Positions 7,525 through 17,042 are shown, counted from the first letter of the stretch. The stretch is 64,000 nt of DNA from Komagataeibacter sp. FNDCF1 (GCF_021295335.1 NZ_JAIWOT010000001.1:561001-625000), one strand, 5' to 3'. Notes: generated from the letters alone by a model not told the origin. Numbers and translations are program-made.

Positions 7525-8362
7525 CAAAATCACGCCCCCCATCCCCCATTGCCATGGCTGACAGGAAGCGGTCACGCGCAATGGAGGCATAGGGCAGGGG
7601 CACATGGTAATCATGTCCCGCCGCAAGGAACATCTCGGTATCCTTCAGCCCCAGCGTCACGGGGGCGCCGGGCGGGTCATAGGCGCCCTCGACCATCAGT
7701 TTCCCGTAATTACGGTGTACGGGTGCGTCAAAAAAGCTGCCGGTCATGATGTCAAACACGGTATGGGGGTCGATCCCCGCCTTTTCATTAAGGGTAAAGA
7801 CCTCGGCCATCTGTTCGATGGTGGACATGATCATGAAGTTGAGCGACAGCTTGACCAGATTGGCCTGCACCGGGTCATGTCCCGCCGTGAACAGCCGGGA
7901 ACCAAATGCCCTGACTACCGGTTCAAGCCGGGCCAGAATTCCTGCTTCCCCACCCAGAATGACGCAGAGTGTGCCGCTGGCCGCCGCAGGTGGCCGGCCC
8001 AGTACATTGGCGCTGGCGTAGGATTGTCCAAGCCTGCCATGGCCATCGCGCAGCGCGCGTGCCTGTTCAAGCGACAGCGTGCCGCAGCAGGCATGGATGG
8101 CGTCGGGGGAAAGTGCGGTGGCAATGCCATCGGGCCCAAAGGTCAGGGCCTGTGTCGCTGCGTCATCAAACAGCATGGAAAAAACGATTTCCGCCCCCCG
8201 CGCCGCTTCTGCCGGGGTGGGGGCCAGCGTAGCGCCCATGGCCAGCAGGTCATCCGCCCTGCTGGTGGTCCGGTTGTATACGCACAGCGTATGTCCCGCC
8301 ACCAGCAGGCGTCGCGCCATGGGGTGGCCCATGGCCCCCAGCCCTACAAACCCTATCTTCAT
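7457..8362 (-). CDS. NAD(P)-dependent beta-hydroxyacid dehydrogenase (3-hydroxyisobutyrate dehydrogenase family)
   Basis: A 301-residue protein starting MKIGFVGLGAMGHPMARRLL, the dinucleotide-binding motif GxGxMGxxMA of the 6-phosphogluconate/3-hydroxyisobutyrate dehydrogenase superfamily. The substrate-binding stretch reads SASGT-like (AAASGTLCVILGG) near residue 120, and the catalytic lysine region is VKLSLNFMI near 170. Enzymes of this group oxidise small beta-hydroxyacids or reduce tartronate/succinate semialdehydes; the substrate is unassigned. The start at 8362 has a GGGGGCAGCGGA upstream; frames starting further out only add a non-conserved extension. Its 3' end faces the small ORF at 7336-7524. 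Confidence 0.85.
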   Translation of the reverse strand: MKIGFVGLGAMGHPMARRLLVAGHTLCVYNRTTSRADDLLAMGATLAPTPAEAARGAEIVFSMLFDDAATQALTFGPDGIATALSPDAIHACCGTLSLEQARALRDGHGRLGQSYASANVLGRPPAAASGTLCVILGGEAGILARLEPVVRAFGSRLFTAGHDPVQANLVKLSLNFMIMSTIEQMAEVFTLNEKAGIDPHTVFDIMTGSFFDAPVHRNYGKLMVEGAYDPPGAPVTLGLKDTEMFLAAGHDYHVPLPYASIARDRFLSAMAMGDGGRDFVILLERVRHDAGLCQPPEAPDA

Positions 8363-8463
8363 TCCGCTGCCCCCGTTATCCGGTCCTGTCATCCATGCTT
8401 GCATGAACGTACGGAACAGGGCGTGGTAACAGGGGCAGGAAGACTTTTTTCAGGCCGGCCGGA

Positions 8464-9519
8464 TCACGCGGCCTGCGGCATGGTCGCCATGTCGATCACG
8501 AAGCGGTACTTCACATCCGAACGCAGCATGCGTTCGTAGGCGGTCTCGATCTCATCCATGCGGATCATCTCGATATCCGCAGTGATGTTGTGAAGGCCAC
8601 AGAAATCCAGCATTTCCTGGGTTTCAGGCAGGCCACCAATCAGGGACCCGGCAAAGCTGCGGCGCTTCATGAGCAGGCTGAACACGGATACCGGCAGCGG
8701 CTTTTCCGGTGCGCCAACCTGCACCATCGTCCCGTCGCGCCTGAGCAGCTCCAGATAGGCATTGATATCGTGGTCCGCCGCCACGGCATCGAGAATGAAA
8801 TCGAACCGTCCGCGCTCCTTGGCCATTGCATCCGCATCTTTTGACAGTACGACTTCATGTGCGCCCAGTCGCAGGCCATCAGCAACCTTGCCCGGTGATG
8901 TGGTGAACAGCACCACGTCCGCCCCCAGCGCACGGGCGAACTTGACCCCCATATGGCCCAGCCCGCCCAGACCCACGATCCCGACCCGCTGTCCCGGCCC
9001 CACCTTCCAGTGGCGCAGCGGCGACCATGTGGTAATGCCCGCGCACAGCAGGGGGCTGGCCGCAGCCGGGTCCAGCGTGTCGGGCACACGCAGCACGAAG
9101 GACTGGTCAACCACCACCGCACGGGAATAGCCGCCAAAGGTGATGCCGCGACCATGTCGGTCCTCGCCATTATACGTGCCGACAAAACCGGTCTCGCAAT
9201 ACTGCTCCAGCCCGTCGCGGCAGCTGGCGCATTCGCGGCACGAATCAACCAGACAGCCTACGCCCACCATGTCACCGACCTTGAACCGGGTGACAGACGC
9301 CCCCGTTTCCGCCACCCGGCCCACGATTTCATGGCCTGGCACACAGGGGTAGATCGTATTGTGCCATTCATTGCGCGCCTGGTGCAGGTCGGAATGGCAC
9401 ACGCCACAGTACAAAATGTCGATGCGCACGTCATCGGGGCCGGTGTCGCGCCGGTCAAAGGCAAAGGGCTTGAGCGGTGTATCGGCCGCGGTTGCGGCGT
9501 AACCAACGCATGAAAACAT
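8464..9519 (-). CDS. yahK: Zinc-dependent NADP alcohol dehydrogenase / aldehyde reductase, YahK type
   Basis: A 351-residue medium-chain dehydrogenase. Catalytic zinc ligands are in YCGVCHSDLH near residue 38 and GHEIVG near 63; the structural zinc site is the four-cysteine cluster CRECASCRDGLEQYC near 95-109. The cofactor fold has GLGGLGHMGVKFA near 180. YahK/Ahr relatives reduce a broad range of aldehydes with NADPH, which would suit an acetic acid bacterium exposed to aldehydes (inference). An AGGA sits upstream of the ATG at 9519. It stands alone on the minus strand, about 100 bases before the dehydrogenase gene, and may be transcribed with it. Confidence 0.9.
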   Translation of the reverse strand: MFSCVGYAATAADTPLKPFAFDRRDTGPDDVRIDILYCGVCHSDLHQARNEWHNTIYPCVPGHEIVGRVAETGASVTRFKVGDMVGVGCLVDSCRECASCRDGLEQYCETGFVGTYNGEDRHGRGITFGGYSRAVVVDQSFVLRVPDTLDPAAASPLLCAGITTWSPLRHWKVGPGQRVGIVGLGGLGHMGVKFARALGADVVLFTTSPGKVADGLRLGAHEVVLSKDADAMAKERGRFDFILDAVAADHDINAYLELLRRDGTMVQVGAPEKPLPVSVFSLLMKRRSFAGSLIGGLPETQEMLDFCGLHNITADIEMIRMDEIETAYERMLRSDVKYRFVIDMATMPQAA

Positions 9520-10312
9520 ATTCCAATCCTTGTTCGCTGCCGTTCAGGCGGGTTCGGGTGCCGCGCGCCCGGGTATCGTGCTGCAGGTATCCTGGCGTCC
9601 GGTCATCCATTACGGGTATTCGGGGGGCAGGGTGTGGACCCGGTCAAGGGTGACAGGCCGTTCTGGCAACAATGTGATCATCATCGCGGCAAGGTTATCG
9701 ACCAGTTGCGCGGGGTGGTACGTCCCCGCAGTCATGTGTATTGCCACGTCCACCGCAGGAGCCATCCCTGCGCGACCCGGGCCACGTCACGCGTCCTGTA
9801 TCCATGCCACGAGTCATATGGCGTCGATCACGCCACACGTCCCTTATCCGTCATCTGAACGGATATGCCATCACGGTCATGCGCGCCTGACAGAAGCCCG
9901 TCTGTCGGTTTCGTGGCACATGCTGCGGTTTTTTCTGGATTTCCAGCATGTTCGGCAGGCATTCCGGAGCAGGGCGTGGCAAGGGCACCGGCAGGCTGAT
10001 CCGGTTCAATAAAATGTCACGGCAACTCCCGCATTCCGTATGCGTCCTGCCTGCGGGCAGACAGGACAGGGTTGCGGAGATCCTGCCGTGCGTGGACGGT
10101 CATGTAGTCTGATGCCTGAAACGGGAACAGGAGCTGTGCCCCAAGTCCCCACAGATATGTGTCAAATGGAATACATGAAAAGAGATATGCAGTACAGACA
10201 CGAATGCAACATTGATATTTATGCATGGCTGGATTTAATCATGCGCAGGGCATTGTGCATATTTTTAATATTGCCTGTGCGCGATATTGTTTCTTTTCGT
10301 AACGTATTCTAG
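9520..10312. other. Long intergenic stretch, no gene recognised
   Basis: Nearly 800 bases with only weak frames on either strand, none with both a ribosome-binding site and recognisable protein character. The right third (10190-10310) is A+T rich and probably holds promoter DNA for the hydroxylase gene at 10340. It could also contain an unrecognised small RNA or decayed gene. Confidence 0.55.
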
Positions 10313-10328
10313 TGATATCGCGATATCA
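10313..10328. promoter_or_regulatory. Perfect 16-base palindrome just upstream of the hydroxylase gene
   Basis: TGATATCGCGATATCA is identical to its reverse complement and ends 11 bases before the ATG at 10340. It would lie in or next to the ribosome-binding region, a position suited to a repressor operator. A related fragment (GCGATATTG) occurs about 30 bases upstream. Confidence 0.5.
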
Positions 10329-10339
10329 GGGAATATGAG

Positions 10340-11053
10340 ATGGCGAAACAGAAGACCATTTATCACTTTACCAAAGGGCTGCGTGACAGGGTTGATGCCT
10401 TCATCATGCGCTATTCGCTTCTGCCCGATCAGGCTGTCTTTGATCCTCACATCATGCCATGGGTCAGGATGCTGGAGCAGAACTGGGAGAGGATCCGTGA
10501 TGAAGCCCTGACGCTGCGCGCGGACACCATTCCCTCCCTTGGTGACATATCCCCCGACCATGGGCGGATCGCGGCGGACCGGCGCTGGCGTTCCTTCTTT
10601 ATGGAAGGGTACGGCTACAAACGGCAGGAAAACCGTGCCCGCGTTCCGGTTACCGCCGCACTGATCGACCGTATTCCCGCGTTATGCACCGCCAGCTTCT
10701 CCGTGCTGGAAGCCGGGTGCCATATCCCGCGCCATCGCGGCATGACCAAGGGGATGCTGACCTATCATCTTGCGTTGCGTGTTCCTGCCGAGCGGGAAAA
10801 CTGCTGGATCCAGATTGAGGAAGGCACGCACCTGCATGTCCGCCCATGGACGGATGGTCAATCCCTCCTGTTTGACGATACGTATAACCATGAAGTGTGG
10901 AACAATACGGATCAGGACCGGTACGTCCTGCTTCTGCAGGTCAGGCGGCCGTGCCAGTGGCCTGCACGGCTGCTTATGAACATCTTTTTCCTGGGTGTGC
11001 GGTACTCGCGTTTCGTGCAGGATATTCGCAGGAATCTTGACCGGGGAAAATAG
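10340..11053 (+). CDS. Aspartyl/asparaginyl beta-hydroxylase-fold dioxygenase (LpxO-like)
   Basis: A 237-residue Fe(II)/2-oxoglutarate dioxygenase. The family core is visible: SVLEAGCHIPRHRGMTKGML (about residues 121-140) with the first iron histidine, TYHLALRVP, then WTDGQSLLFDDTYNHEVWN near 170-190 with the second iron histidine, and a hydrophobic segment near 205-220. LpxO proteins, which hydroxylate the lipid A secondary acyl chain, share this layout including a membrane-associated end; other members hydroxylate peptides or small molecules. A GGGAATATGAG precedes the ATG. A perfect palindrome lies directly upstream, so expression is probably controlled. Confidence 0.8.
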   Translation: MAKQKTIYHFTKGLRDRVDAFIMRYSLLPDQAVFDPHIMPWVRMLEQNWERIRDEALTLRADTIPSLGDISPDHGRIAADRRWRSFFMEGYGYKRQENRARVPVTAALIDRIPALCTASFSVLEAGCHIPRHRGMTKGMLTYHLALRVPAERENCWIQIEEGTHLHVRPWTDGQSLLFDDTYNHEVWNNTDQDRYVLLLQVRRPCQWPARLLMNIFFLGVRYSRFVQDIRRNLDRGK

Positions 11054-11340
11054 ACGCCCGATCCGACCACCATCTGTAATTTACGTCACGCCCCAATACC
11101 ACGGTATCAGGTTGCCGCGGTGGTCCTGTCCAGGCAGATCAGATGGAGAATGGTTTCTATATTGAAATCCGGTCGCTCCCGCAGGGCTTTGGCAGAACAG
11201 AAATTCCGGCTGAACATGACCAAGCCCGCATGGCGGTTGGTAAAGTAATAATGGCAGATGGACGCGATGGTTATATCAACCTGCACCGCGTCCAGTCCGG
11301 GGCGCGGGCTGCATTTTTCAGGCCATGGGGCAGACCGGAT
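11054..11340. other. Intergenic, no gene recognised
   Basis: Short plus-strand frames here lack ribosome-binding sites and protein-like composition; nothing is called. Confidence 0.5.
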
Positions 11341-11535
11341 TCACCTGCTGCCGCCCGCATCCAGGTTTTCCCTGGCCCGCTGGCGGTAGCTTTCCTTCTC
11401 GGCTTCCGTGGCGGCGGGCAGGGGGGAAGCGGATGAAGGGCCACGGGGGCCGCAGGCAACCTCCCATGGGCGACCGGCTTCTTCTTCAAACAGTTGCCGG
11501 GCGGTCTTTTCCACATCCGTGTCGGTAGGAGACAT
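11341..11535 (-). CDS. Small acidic hypothetical protein (64 residues)
   Basis: Starts MSPTDTDVEKTARQLFEEEA and ends EKESYRQRARENLDAGGSR: two charged helical segments around a short Pro/Ser/Gly linker. The composition is protein-like. An AAGGA lies eight bases before the ATG at 11535, which selects this start over one twelve codons upstream. Similar short proteins with an xxAxxLFEEExG helix occur in other alphaproteobacteria, but I know of no function. It is divergent from the DUF2252 gene. Confidence 0.6.
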   Translation of the reverse strand: MSPTDTDVEKTARQLFEEEAGRPWEVACGPRGPSSASPLPAATEAEKESYRQRARENLDAGGSR

Positions 11536-11641
11536 GCTGGCGGTCCTTGGCATGGGGAGATGTCTTGCCATAGCGCGACGGGTGGGTCGTGCGTTGCCTC
11601 ACAATGTGTCCAGTCATGCCGGCGAAGGGTGATGCGGGCGT

Positions 11642-13102
11642 ATGAACCGGGCGACACGCCGGGATGACATGTTATGTCAAGAAAGTTATTCTTGCCTGAT
11701 GGAACCGGAACATACCGCCCCGCCGTCCATGTTGCCGGATGGCCTGAGCCGCAGGGCACGCTACGCGCGTGGCGTTGCCCTGCGCGGGAATACGCCGCGC
11801 GCCCGTCATGCCGACTGGCATGCTCCTCCGGCACGTCCCGACCCGGTTGAGGTACTCATCGGGTAGGGCAGGGAGCGGATACAGGATCTGCTCCCGGTCC
11901 GTTATGCGCGCATGATCGCCTCCCCCTTTGCATTCCTCCGTGGGGCAGCGGCGATCATGGCCGGGGACCTGGCCCATACCGCTGCCGCCGGCCCCCGGGT
12001 GCAGAGCTGCGGTGACTGCCACCTGGCCAATTTTGGCAGCTATGCTTCGCCTGAGGGCACCCCGGTCTTCGATATCAATGATTTTGACGAGACGCTGCCC
12101 GCGCCCTTTGAATGGGACATCAAACGTCTTGGCACGTCACTGGTCCTGTCCGGGCGGGAAAACGGATTGTCCGACAGCAGGGCACGAAGTCTCGCCGTTT
12201 CGATGGTCCAGACTTATGTTACGGAAATAAAAAGACTTGCAAGGTTGTCGCCGCTGGAAGTCTGGTCAAATCCCATAGACCTTTCCAGCGCCATTGCCGG
12301 ATTTTCGGACAGGCACGCACGCAGGCAGGCCCGGCTCCTGCTGGCGGAACGGATGGAGAGCGCCAGTCGCCATTATGGTCTTGTCGCCAATGGCGCGGGC
12401 ATGCCCGCGTTGCGTGAACATCCGCCACTGGTCATGCGCCTGCCCGCGCATGAGGAGACGATCAGGAAGGCATTTGCCCGCTATGTCGCCACACAGCCTG
12501 CGGAACTTGCCGTGCTGCTGGACCGTTACGTGCTGCGCGACGTCATATTCAAGGTGGTGGGTATCGGCAGCGTCGGGACATTCTGCGCCATCGGGCTGTT
12601 TGCCACGACGGATGGCGAAATGCTGCTTCTGCAGATCAAGGAAGCAGGGCAGTCGGTGCTCGCACCTTCTGCCGGTCCATCGCTTTCCCATAACCAAGGC
12701 AGGCGCGTGGTGACGGGGCAGCGGATCATGCAGGCACAGAGCGACATATTCCTTGGCTGGACGCATAGCGCGGACCGCAATGGTCCGGCATGCGACATGT
12801 CCGACTTTTCCGGGGTGGGGCGGCAGTTCTACGTGCGCCGCCTGAAAGATGCGCGTCTGGCCGCCATCGGGTCGGATGTCACGCCCGGGGGGCTGCCCGA
12901 CCATGCGCGCCTGTATGGCCGGGTGCTGGCACGCGCCCATGCGCGTTCGGGCGACTGCGCGCTGATCAGCGGCTACGTGGGCAAGGGGCATCGTTTTTCG
13001 GATGCCATAGGCAGCTTTTCCGTCCATTACGCCGATCAGACAAAGGCGGACTGGAGTGCTTTCTGCCAGGCGGTGAAAACGGGCAGGATTGCCGTCAGGT
13101 AA
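11642..13102 (+). pseudogene. DUF2252 protein gene interrupted by an in-frame amber codon
   Basis: From 11642 the frame reads through GVALRGNTPRARHADWHAPP and RPDPVEVLIG, the usual DUF2252 N-terminus, then meets TAG at 11864-11866. The same frame continues without a gap: GRERIQDLLPVRYARM, then IASPFAFLRGAAAIMAGDLA, which in intact relatives directly follows. The remaining 396 residues (from ATG 11912) carry the conserved VQSCGDCHLANFG, FDINDFDET and ALISGYVGKG-type segments to a normal end. One nonsense change therefore splits an otherwise intact gene of normal length (about 440-480 residues). DUF2252 has no established function; it is kinase-like and often stress-associated. Re-initiation at 11912, suppression or a sequence error are alternatives. 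Confidence 0.8.
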
Positions 13103-13285
13103 GGGGGATGCGGAAGGAGCCATGACATGCCGCCCGCCATCACGGATGGTCTTTCATGACAGGGCAATTCGTGAATGGCCGGTTACATCCGCCGGGCCTT
13201 ACGTTTTGCAGGCCGAGCGCAGCAGGACCGGCGCGGCAGGGCACCAGCGCCATGAACATGTCCGCAAACAGTGGGAGCAGACAGA

Positions 13286-13981
13286 ATGAAGATCGGAATC
13301 ATCGGTGCAGGCCAGATTGGTGGCACGCTGGCGCGCAGGCTTGTCACGCTGGGTCATGCGGTCAGGATCGCCAATTCACGCGGTCCGCAGACACTGGCCG
13401 AACTGGCGAAGGAAAGCGGCGCCACGGCCAGCACGGTGGCGGACGCGGTAAAGGATGCAGACCTGATCATTGTCACGATTCCTGAAAAGAACATTCCTGC
13501 GCTGGGCCCGAAGCCATTCGTGCATGTTCCGGCGGATGTAGTGATCGTGGATACAGGCAACTATTACCCGCGTGAGCGCGACGGCCGTATTGCCGCCATA
13601 GAAAATGGCATGCCGGAGAGCGTATGGATGTCGGGGCAGATCGGCCGCCCGGTCATCAAGGCCTTCAACAACATCTATGCCCGGCATCTGCTGGAAAAGG
13701 GCATGCCGGCGGGAACACCCGGCCGGATTGCACTGCCCGTGGCAGGTGACGACGTGGCAGCCAGGAAAACTGTCATGAAGCTGGTCGATGAACTTGGCTT
13801 CGACCCGGTGGATACGGGTACGCTGGCGGAATCATGGCGCCAGCAGCCGGGCACGCCGGTTTACTGTGCGGACAGGGATGCGGCGGCCACGCGGCAGCTG
13901 CTGGCGCAGGCCAGCCCGAAACGCACGGCACAATGGACGGCGAGTGACCGGAGCCCCGGCAGCTTTGAAGCCCCGGCCTGA
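13286..13981 (+). CDS. NADPH-dependent F420-type oxidoreductase (NADP-binding)
   Basis: A 231-residue protein starting MKIGIIGAGQIGGTLARRL, a GxGxIGxxLA dinucleotide-binding motif, followed by IANSRGPQTL, which marks NADP preference, and DLIIVTIPEKNIPAL. This matches the 'NADP oxidoreductase, coenzyme F420-dependent' family; in bacteria lacking F420 these act as NADPH reductases of unknown partner. The start at 13286 has GGGAGCAGACAGA upstream; a GTG five codons earlier would merge into that site. It follows the DUF2252 gene by about 180 bases and converges with the DUF1810 gene. Confidence 0.82.
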   Translation: MKIGIIGAGQIGGTLARRLVTLGHAVRIANSRGPQTLAELAKESGATASTVADAVKDADLIIVTIPEKNIPALGPKPFVHVPADVVIVDTGNYYPRERDGRIAAIENGMPESVWMSGQIGRPVIKAFNNIYARHLLEKGMPAGTPGRIALPVAGDDVAARKTVMKLVDELGFDPVDTGTLAESWRQQPGTPVYCADRDAAATRQLLAQASPKRTAQWTASDRSPGSFEAPA

Positions 13982-14009
13982 ATCCATTCCGGGGAGGAAT
14001 CCATTCAGG
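13977..14009. terminator. Hairpin spanning two convergent stop codons
   Basis: CCTGAAT...ATTCAGG (7 pairs), a symmetric CC/CC internal loop, then ATTCC...GGAAT (5 pairs) with a 5-base loop. It includes the stop codons of both the gene ending at 13981 and the one ending at 14005. No T-tract follows, so termination is plausible but unproven. Confidence 0.4.
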
Positions 14010-14436
14010 AGGAAAGCCCCAGCAGCCTGAGTGTCGCCATATCTTCCCCACCCCTGAAATAGCGTTCGAGCGCGAGGCTGAACGCGCGTTCATGCGGTCC
14101 GGCCCGGTGGAACAGGGTCATGGAAGAATGGAATTTCAGGTCATCAGGCGTGCCGAAAATCTGATGAACGGTGCGCCCGCTGACCGCGTTGACCAGGGCG
14201 GTGCATTCAAGCAGCCGTGGACCAAGCACGCGATGGCGGAGAAATGTCTCTGCTTCCTCAAGGGAGCGTAGCGCGTAGCGTCGTGCCACGGGACTGTGGC
14301 CCAGCCCGACTACCTGCGGGAACACGAACCACATCCAGTGTGTCTGCTTGTCACCCGCCGCCAGTTCCCGGCGCACGGCATCCATGACCGGCTGCTGGGC
14401 GGTAACAAAGCGTTGCAGGTCCAGGGGATCGGGCAT
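14005..14436 (-). CDS. DUF1810 family protein
   Basis: A 143-residue protein with the DUF1810 signature: DLQRFVTAQ at the start, HWMWFVFPQVVGLGHSPVA near residues 33-51, RSLEEAETFLRHRVLGPRL, and IFGTPDDLKFHSSMTLF near 110-126. This corresponds to nearly the full family length (about 140). The fold is known from structures but no reaction is established. It is followed downstream by the convergent oxidoreductase gene and preceded by a small acidic ORF in the same direction, possibly the same transcript. Confidence 0.85.
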   Translation of the reverse strand: MPDPLDLQRFVTAQQPVMDAVRRELAAGDKQTHWMWFVFPQVVGLGHSPVARRYALRSLEEAETFLRHRVLGPRLLECTALVNAVSGRTVHQIFGTPDDLKFHSSMTLFHRAGPHERAFSLALERYFRGGEDMATLRLLGLSS

Positions 14437-14451
14437 CAGGGCTACCGCCGT

Positions 14452-14697
14452 TCAGTCGGCCACCGGGCCTTCATCTTCCTCATCAGGTTCCAGCGGTTCG
14501 AGCAGCCCGTCCTTGTCGGGGTCGATGGGGGCGTCCTCGTCATAGCCGGGGGTCGGGCGTGGCGGGAAGTCCAGCGGGTCGTCGTCCGTCGGGTCATTTT
14601 CATCCGGGTCATAGGCCGGGTCCCGCATGGGGACGGGTGGGACAGGCGCTGGCGGATCGGGCATGCCGGGCCTGCCTGCTGCGTATATCCTGAGCAT
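14452..14697 (-). CDS. Small Pro/Asp/Glu-rich hypothetical protein (81 residues)
   Basis: After a short N-terminus the sequence is dominated by proline and acidic residues (for example DPAYDPDENDPTDDDPLDF), with no hydrophobic core, so it is probably disordered. The ATG at 14697 has GGAGAAG upstream, which supports translation. It ends 15 bases before the DUF1810 gene in the same direction. I recognise no family. Low-complexity frames can be artefacts in GC-rich DNA, but the acidic bias and the ribosome-binding site argue for a real gene. Confidence 0.55.
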   Translation of the reverse strand: MLRIYAAGRPGMPDPPAPVPPVPMRDPAYDPDENDPTDDDPLDFPPRPTPGYDEDAPIDPDKDGLLEPLEPDEEDEGPVAD

Positions 14698-14890
14698 GAT
14701 ACTTCTCCGCTACCGGGTGTGGCTGCAACGGCCCTGCGCGGTGCGGGTTGCATGGCACGCCACCCGCAACATGCCAGCGCCCCGCCCTGTCCTGTCATGG
14801 CGTGGGCCGCATGACCAAACCGTTCACCCCCGCCAGCGTTGCACAAGGGAATGCCGCCCCACAGACAGGGAACATGATGCCTTGGCCCGT

Positions 14891-17029
14891 ATGCTCAAAG
14901 ATCGCCTTCGTGAAGGACATCCCTATCCACGTGGAGCAACATGGGATGGGGAAGGGGTCAATTTCTCCCTTTTTTCAGCACATGCGCACAAGGTGGAAGT
15001 CTGCCTGTTCGACCGTGACGGCATGACCGAAATCGAGCGGATCACCCTGCCGGAATATACCGACCAGATCTTTCATGGCTGGGTGCCCGACATCGGTCCC
15101 GGCCAGTTTTACGGCTACCGGGTGCACGGTCCGTACGAACCCGATGCGGGCCACCGCTTCAACCCCAACAAGCTGCTGCTTGATCCCTATGCCCGGGCCC
15201 ATATGGGGGACCTGCAATGGGACCCGGCCCTGTTTGGCTACACGATCGGCCATGCGGATGCGGATCTAAGCTTCGATACCCGCGACAGCGCGCGTTTCAT
15301 GCCCAAATGCGTGGTGATCGACCCCGGTTTCGACTGGCATGGCCAGTCCGGGCGCAACCCGCTGCCATGGGACCAGACCGTGCTGTACGAAGCCCATGTC
15401 AAGGGACTGACCCGGCTGCACCCGCATGTGCCCGAAGCACTGCGCGGCACCTATGCGGGACTGGCGACGCGCGATGTGCTGGACTACATCCGCAAGCTGG
15501 GCGCCACATCGCTTGAACTGCTGCCCGTGCACAGCTTTGTCAATGACCAGCACCTGCTGGAAAAGGGCCTGAGCAATTACTGGGGCTACAACACGATCGG
15601 GTTCTTCGCCCCCGATCCACGCTATGCCGCCGACCGCGCGGAATCCCTGCGGGAGTTCAAGGAAATGGTCTCCGCCATCCATGCGGCCGGGCTGGAGGTC
15701 ATTCTGGATGTTGTCTACAACCATACGGCGGAAGGCAACGAGTGCGGACCCACGCTTTCGTTCCGCGGCATCGACAATGTTTCCTATTACCGTCTGCTCA
15801 GGGACCAGCCGCGCTACTACGTCAATGACACGGGCACGGGCAATACGGTCAACCTGTCGCACCGCCGTGTGATCCAGATGGTGACCGACAGCCTGCGCTA
15901 CTGGGCGGAGGAGATGCACGTGGACGGCTTCCGCTTCGACCTGGGCACCATTCTGGCGCGCGAGCCCAACGGGTTCGATAACCAGTCCGGCTTCCTGAAA
16001 GCCTGCTCGCAGGACCCGACGCTGGAGACCGTCAAGCTGATTGCCGAACCATGGGACTGCGGCCCCGGTGGCTACCAGGTCGGCGGCTTCCCGCCCGGCT
16101 GGGCGGAATGGAATGACCGCTTCCGTGATGTGGTGCGAAATTACTGGCGGGGAAAGGAAGGGGCCGGTGGTCTTGCCCCGCGCCTTCTGGCCAGCCCCGA
16201 CCAGTTTGATCACCAGGGGCGCAAGCCATGGGCCTGCGTCAACTTCCTGACCGCGCATGACGGTTTTACGCTTGAAGACTGCGTGACCTATGATGAAAAG
16301 CATAACGAAGCGAACGGGGAGGACGGGCGGGACGGGGCGGAACAGAATGCCTCATGCAATTACGGGGTGGAGGGGCCGAGCGGGGATCCCGCAGTCGTGA
16401 AGCTGCGCGGGCGGCAGGTCCGCAACATGCTGGCGACGCTGCTCATGTCACAGGGCACGCCCATGCTGCTGGCGGGTGATGAATTTGGCCGCACGCAGGG
16501 CGGCAACAACAACGCCTATTGCCAGGATAATGAAATTTCATGGATCAACTGGGATTTCGGGGCGCGCGGGCAGGCCCTTGTCAACTTCGTGACACGGCTG
16601 AACGCGCTGCGCAGGCGTCTGCCGATATTGCGCCGCGGGCGTTTCCTGACCGCAGCCTATAACGAGGAACTGGATATAAAGGAACTGACATGGATCCAGC
16701 CTGACGGGATGGAAATGACCCCGCAGGACTGGGACGGCGCGCAGTGCTTCGGCCTGGTGCTGGACGGTCGTGCCCAGCCCAGCGGCATCCGCCGCCGGGG
16801 CGCCGATGCCACGCTGCTCATGGTCTTCAATGCACGGAGCGATGGGGTCGATTTCACGCTGCCATCCGTATCCGACCAGCATTGGGCGCTTCTGGTCGAT
16901 ACCGGCGTGGAAGACGGCGGGAGTGCGGATGATGTCCGCCACTTCCGGCCCAATGCAGTCTATCCCATGGCCGACCGTTCCTTCCTGCTGTTCGAACTTC
17001 TGCCCGACAGCGTGCCTGCCGTGTCATGA
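14891..17029 (+). CDS. glgX: Glycogen debranching enzyme GlgX (isoamylase type)
   Basis: A 712-residue GH13 enzyme that hydrolyses alpha-1,6 branches in glycogen-like glucan. An N-terminal CBM48-like domain (EGHPYPRGATWDGEGVNFSL) is followed by the catalytic barrel: DVVYNHTAEG, the nucleophile D350 in VDGFRFDLG, acid/base E386 in LIAEPWD, and D457 in LTAHDGFT. The length is typical. The ATG at 14891 is the only sensible methionine before the conserved start and has no strong ribosome-binding site. It converges with the treS-glgE operon, with two hairpins in the 109-base gap. All three enzymes act on alpha-glucan and maltose pools. Confidence 0.93.
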   Translation: MLKDRLREGHPYPRGATWDGEGVNFSLFSAHAHKVEVCLFDRDGMTEIERITLPEYTDQIFHGWVPDIGPGQFYGYRVHGPYEPDAGHRFNPNKLLLDPYARAHMGDLQWDPALFGYTIGHADADLSFDTRDSARFMPKCVVIDPGFDWHGQSGRNPLPWDQTVLYEAHVKGLTRLHPHVPEALRGTYAGLATRDVLDYIRKLGATSLELLPVHSFVNDQHLLEKGLSNYWGYNTIGFFAPDPRYAADRAESLREFKEMVSAIHAAGLEVILDVVYNHTAEGNECGPTLSFRGIDNVSYYRLLRDQPRYYVNDTGTGNTVNLSHRRVIQMVTDSLRYWAEEMHVDGFRFDLGTILAREPNGFDNQSGFLKACSQDPTLETVKLIAEPWDCGPGGYQVGGFPPGWAEWNDRFRDVVRNYWRGKEGAGGLAPRLLASPDQFDHQGRKPWACVNFLTAHDGFTLEDCVTYDEKHNEANGEDGRDGAEQNASCNYGVEGPSGDPAVVKLRGRQVRNMLATLLMSQGTPMLLAGDEFGRTQGGNNNAYCQDNEISWINWDFGARGQALVNFVTRLNALRRRLPILRRGRFLTAAYNEELDIKELTWIQPDGMEMTPQDWDGAQCFGLVLDGRAQPSGIRRRGADATLLMVFNARSDGVDFTLPSVSDQHWALLVDTGVEDGGSADDVRHFRPNAVYPMADRSFLLFELLPDSVPAVS

Positions 17030-17042
17030 CCCGCACGGTGTG

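Noticed and set aside
9530-10012. 160-codon plus-strand frame in the long intergenic stretch
   Set aside because: No ribosome-binding site and uncharacteristic composition; treated as chance.
11864-11866. Amber codon as pyrrolysine or programmed readthrough
   Set aside because: No pyrrolysine genes or readthrough context visible; a nonsense mutation or sequence error is simpler.
15266-16303. 345-codon minus-strand frame inside glgX
   Set aside because: Antisense shadow of a gene with all catalytic motifs; no ribosome-binding site.
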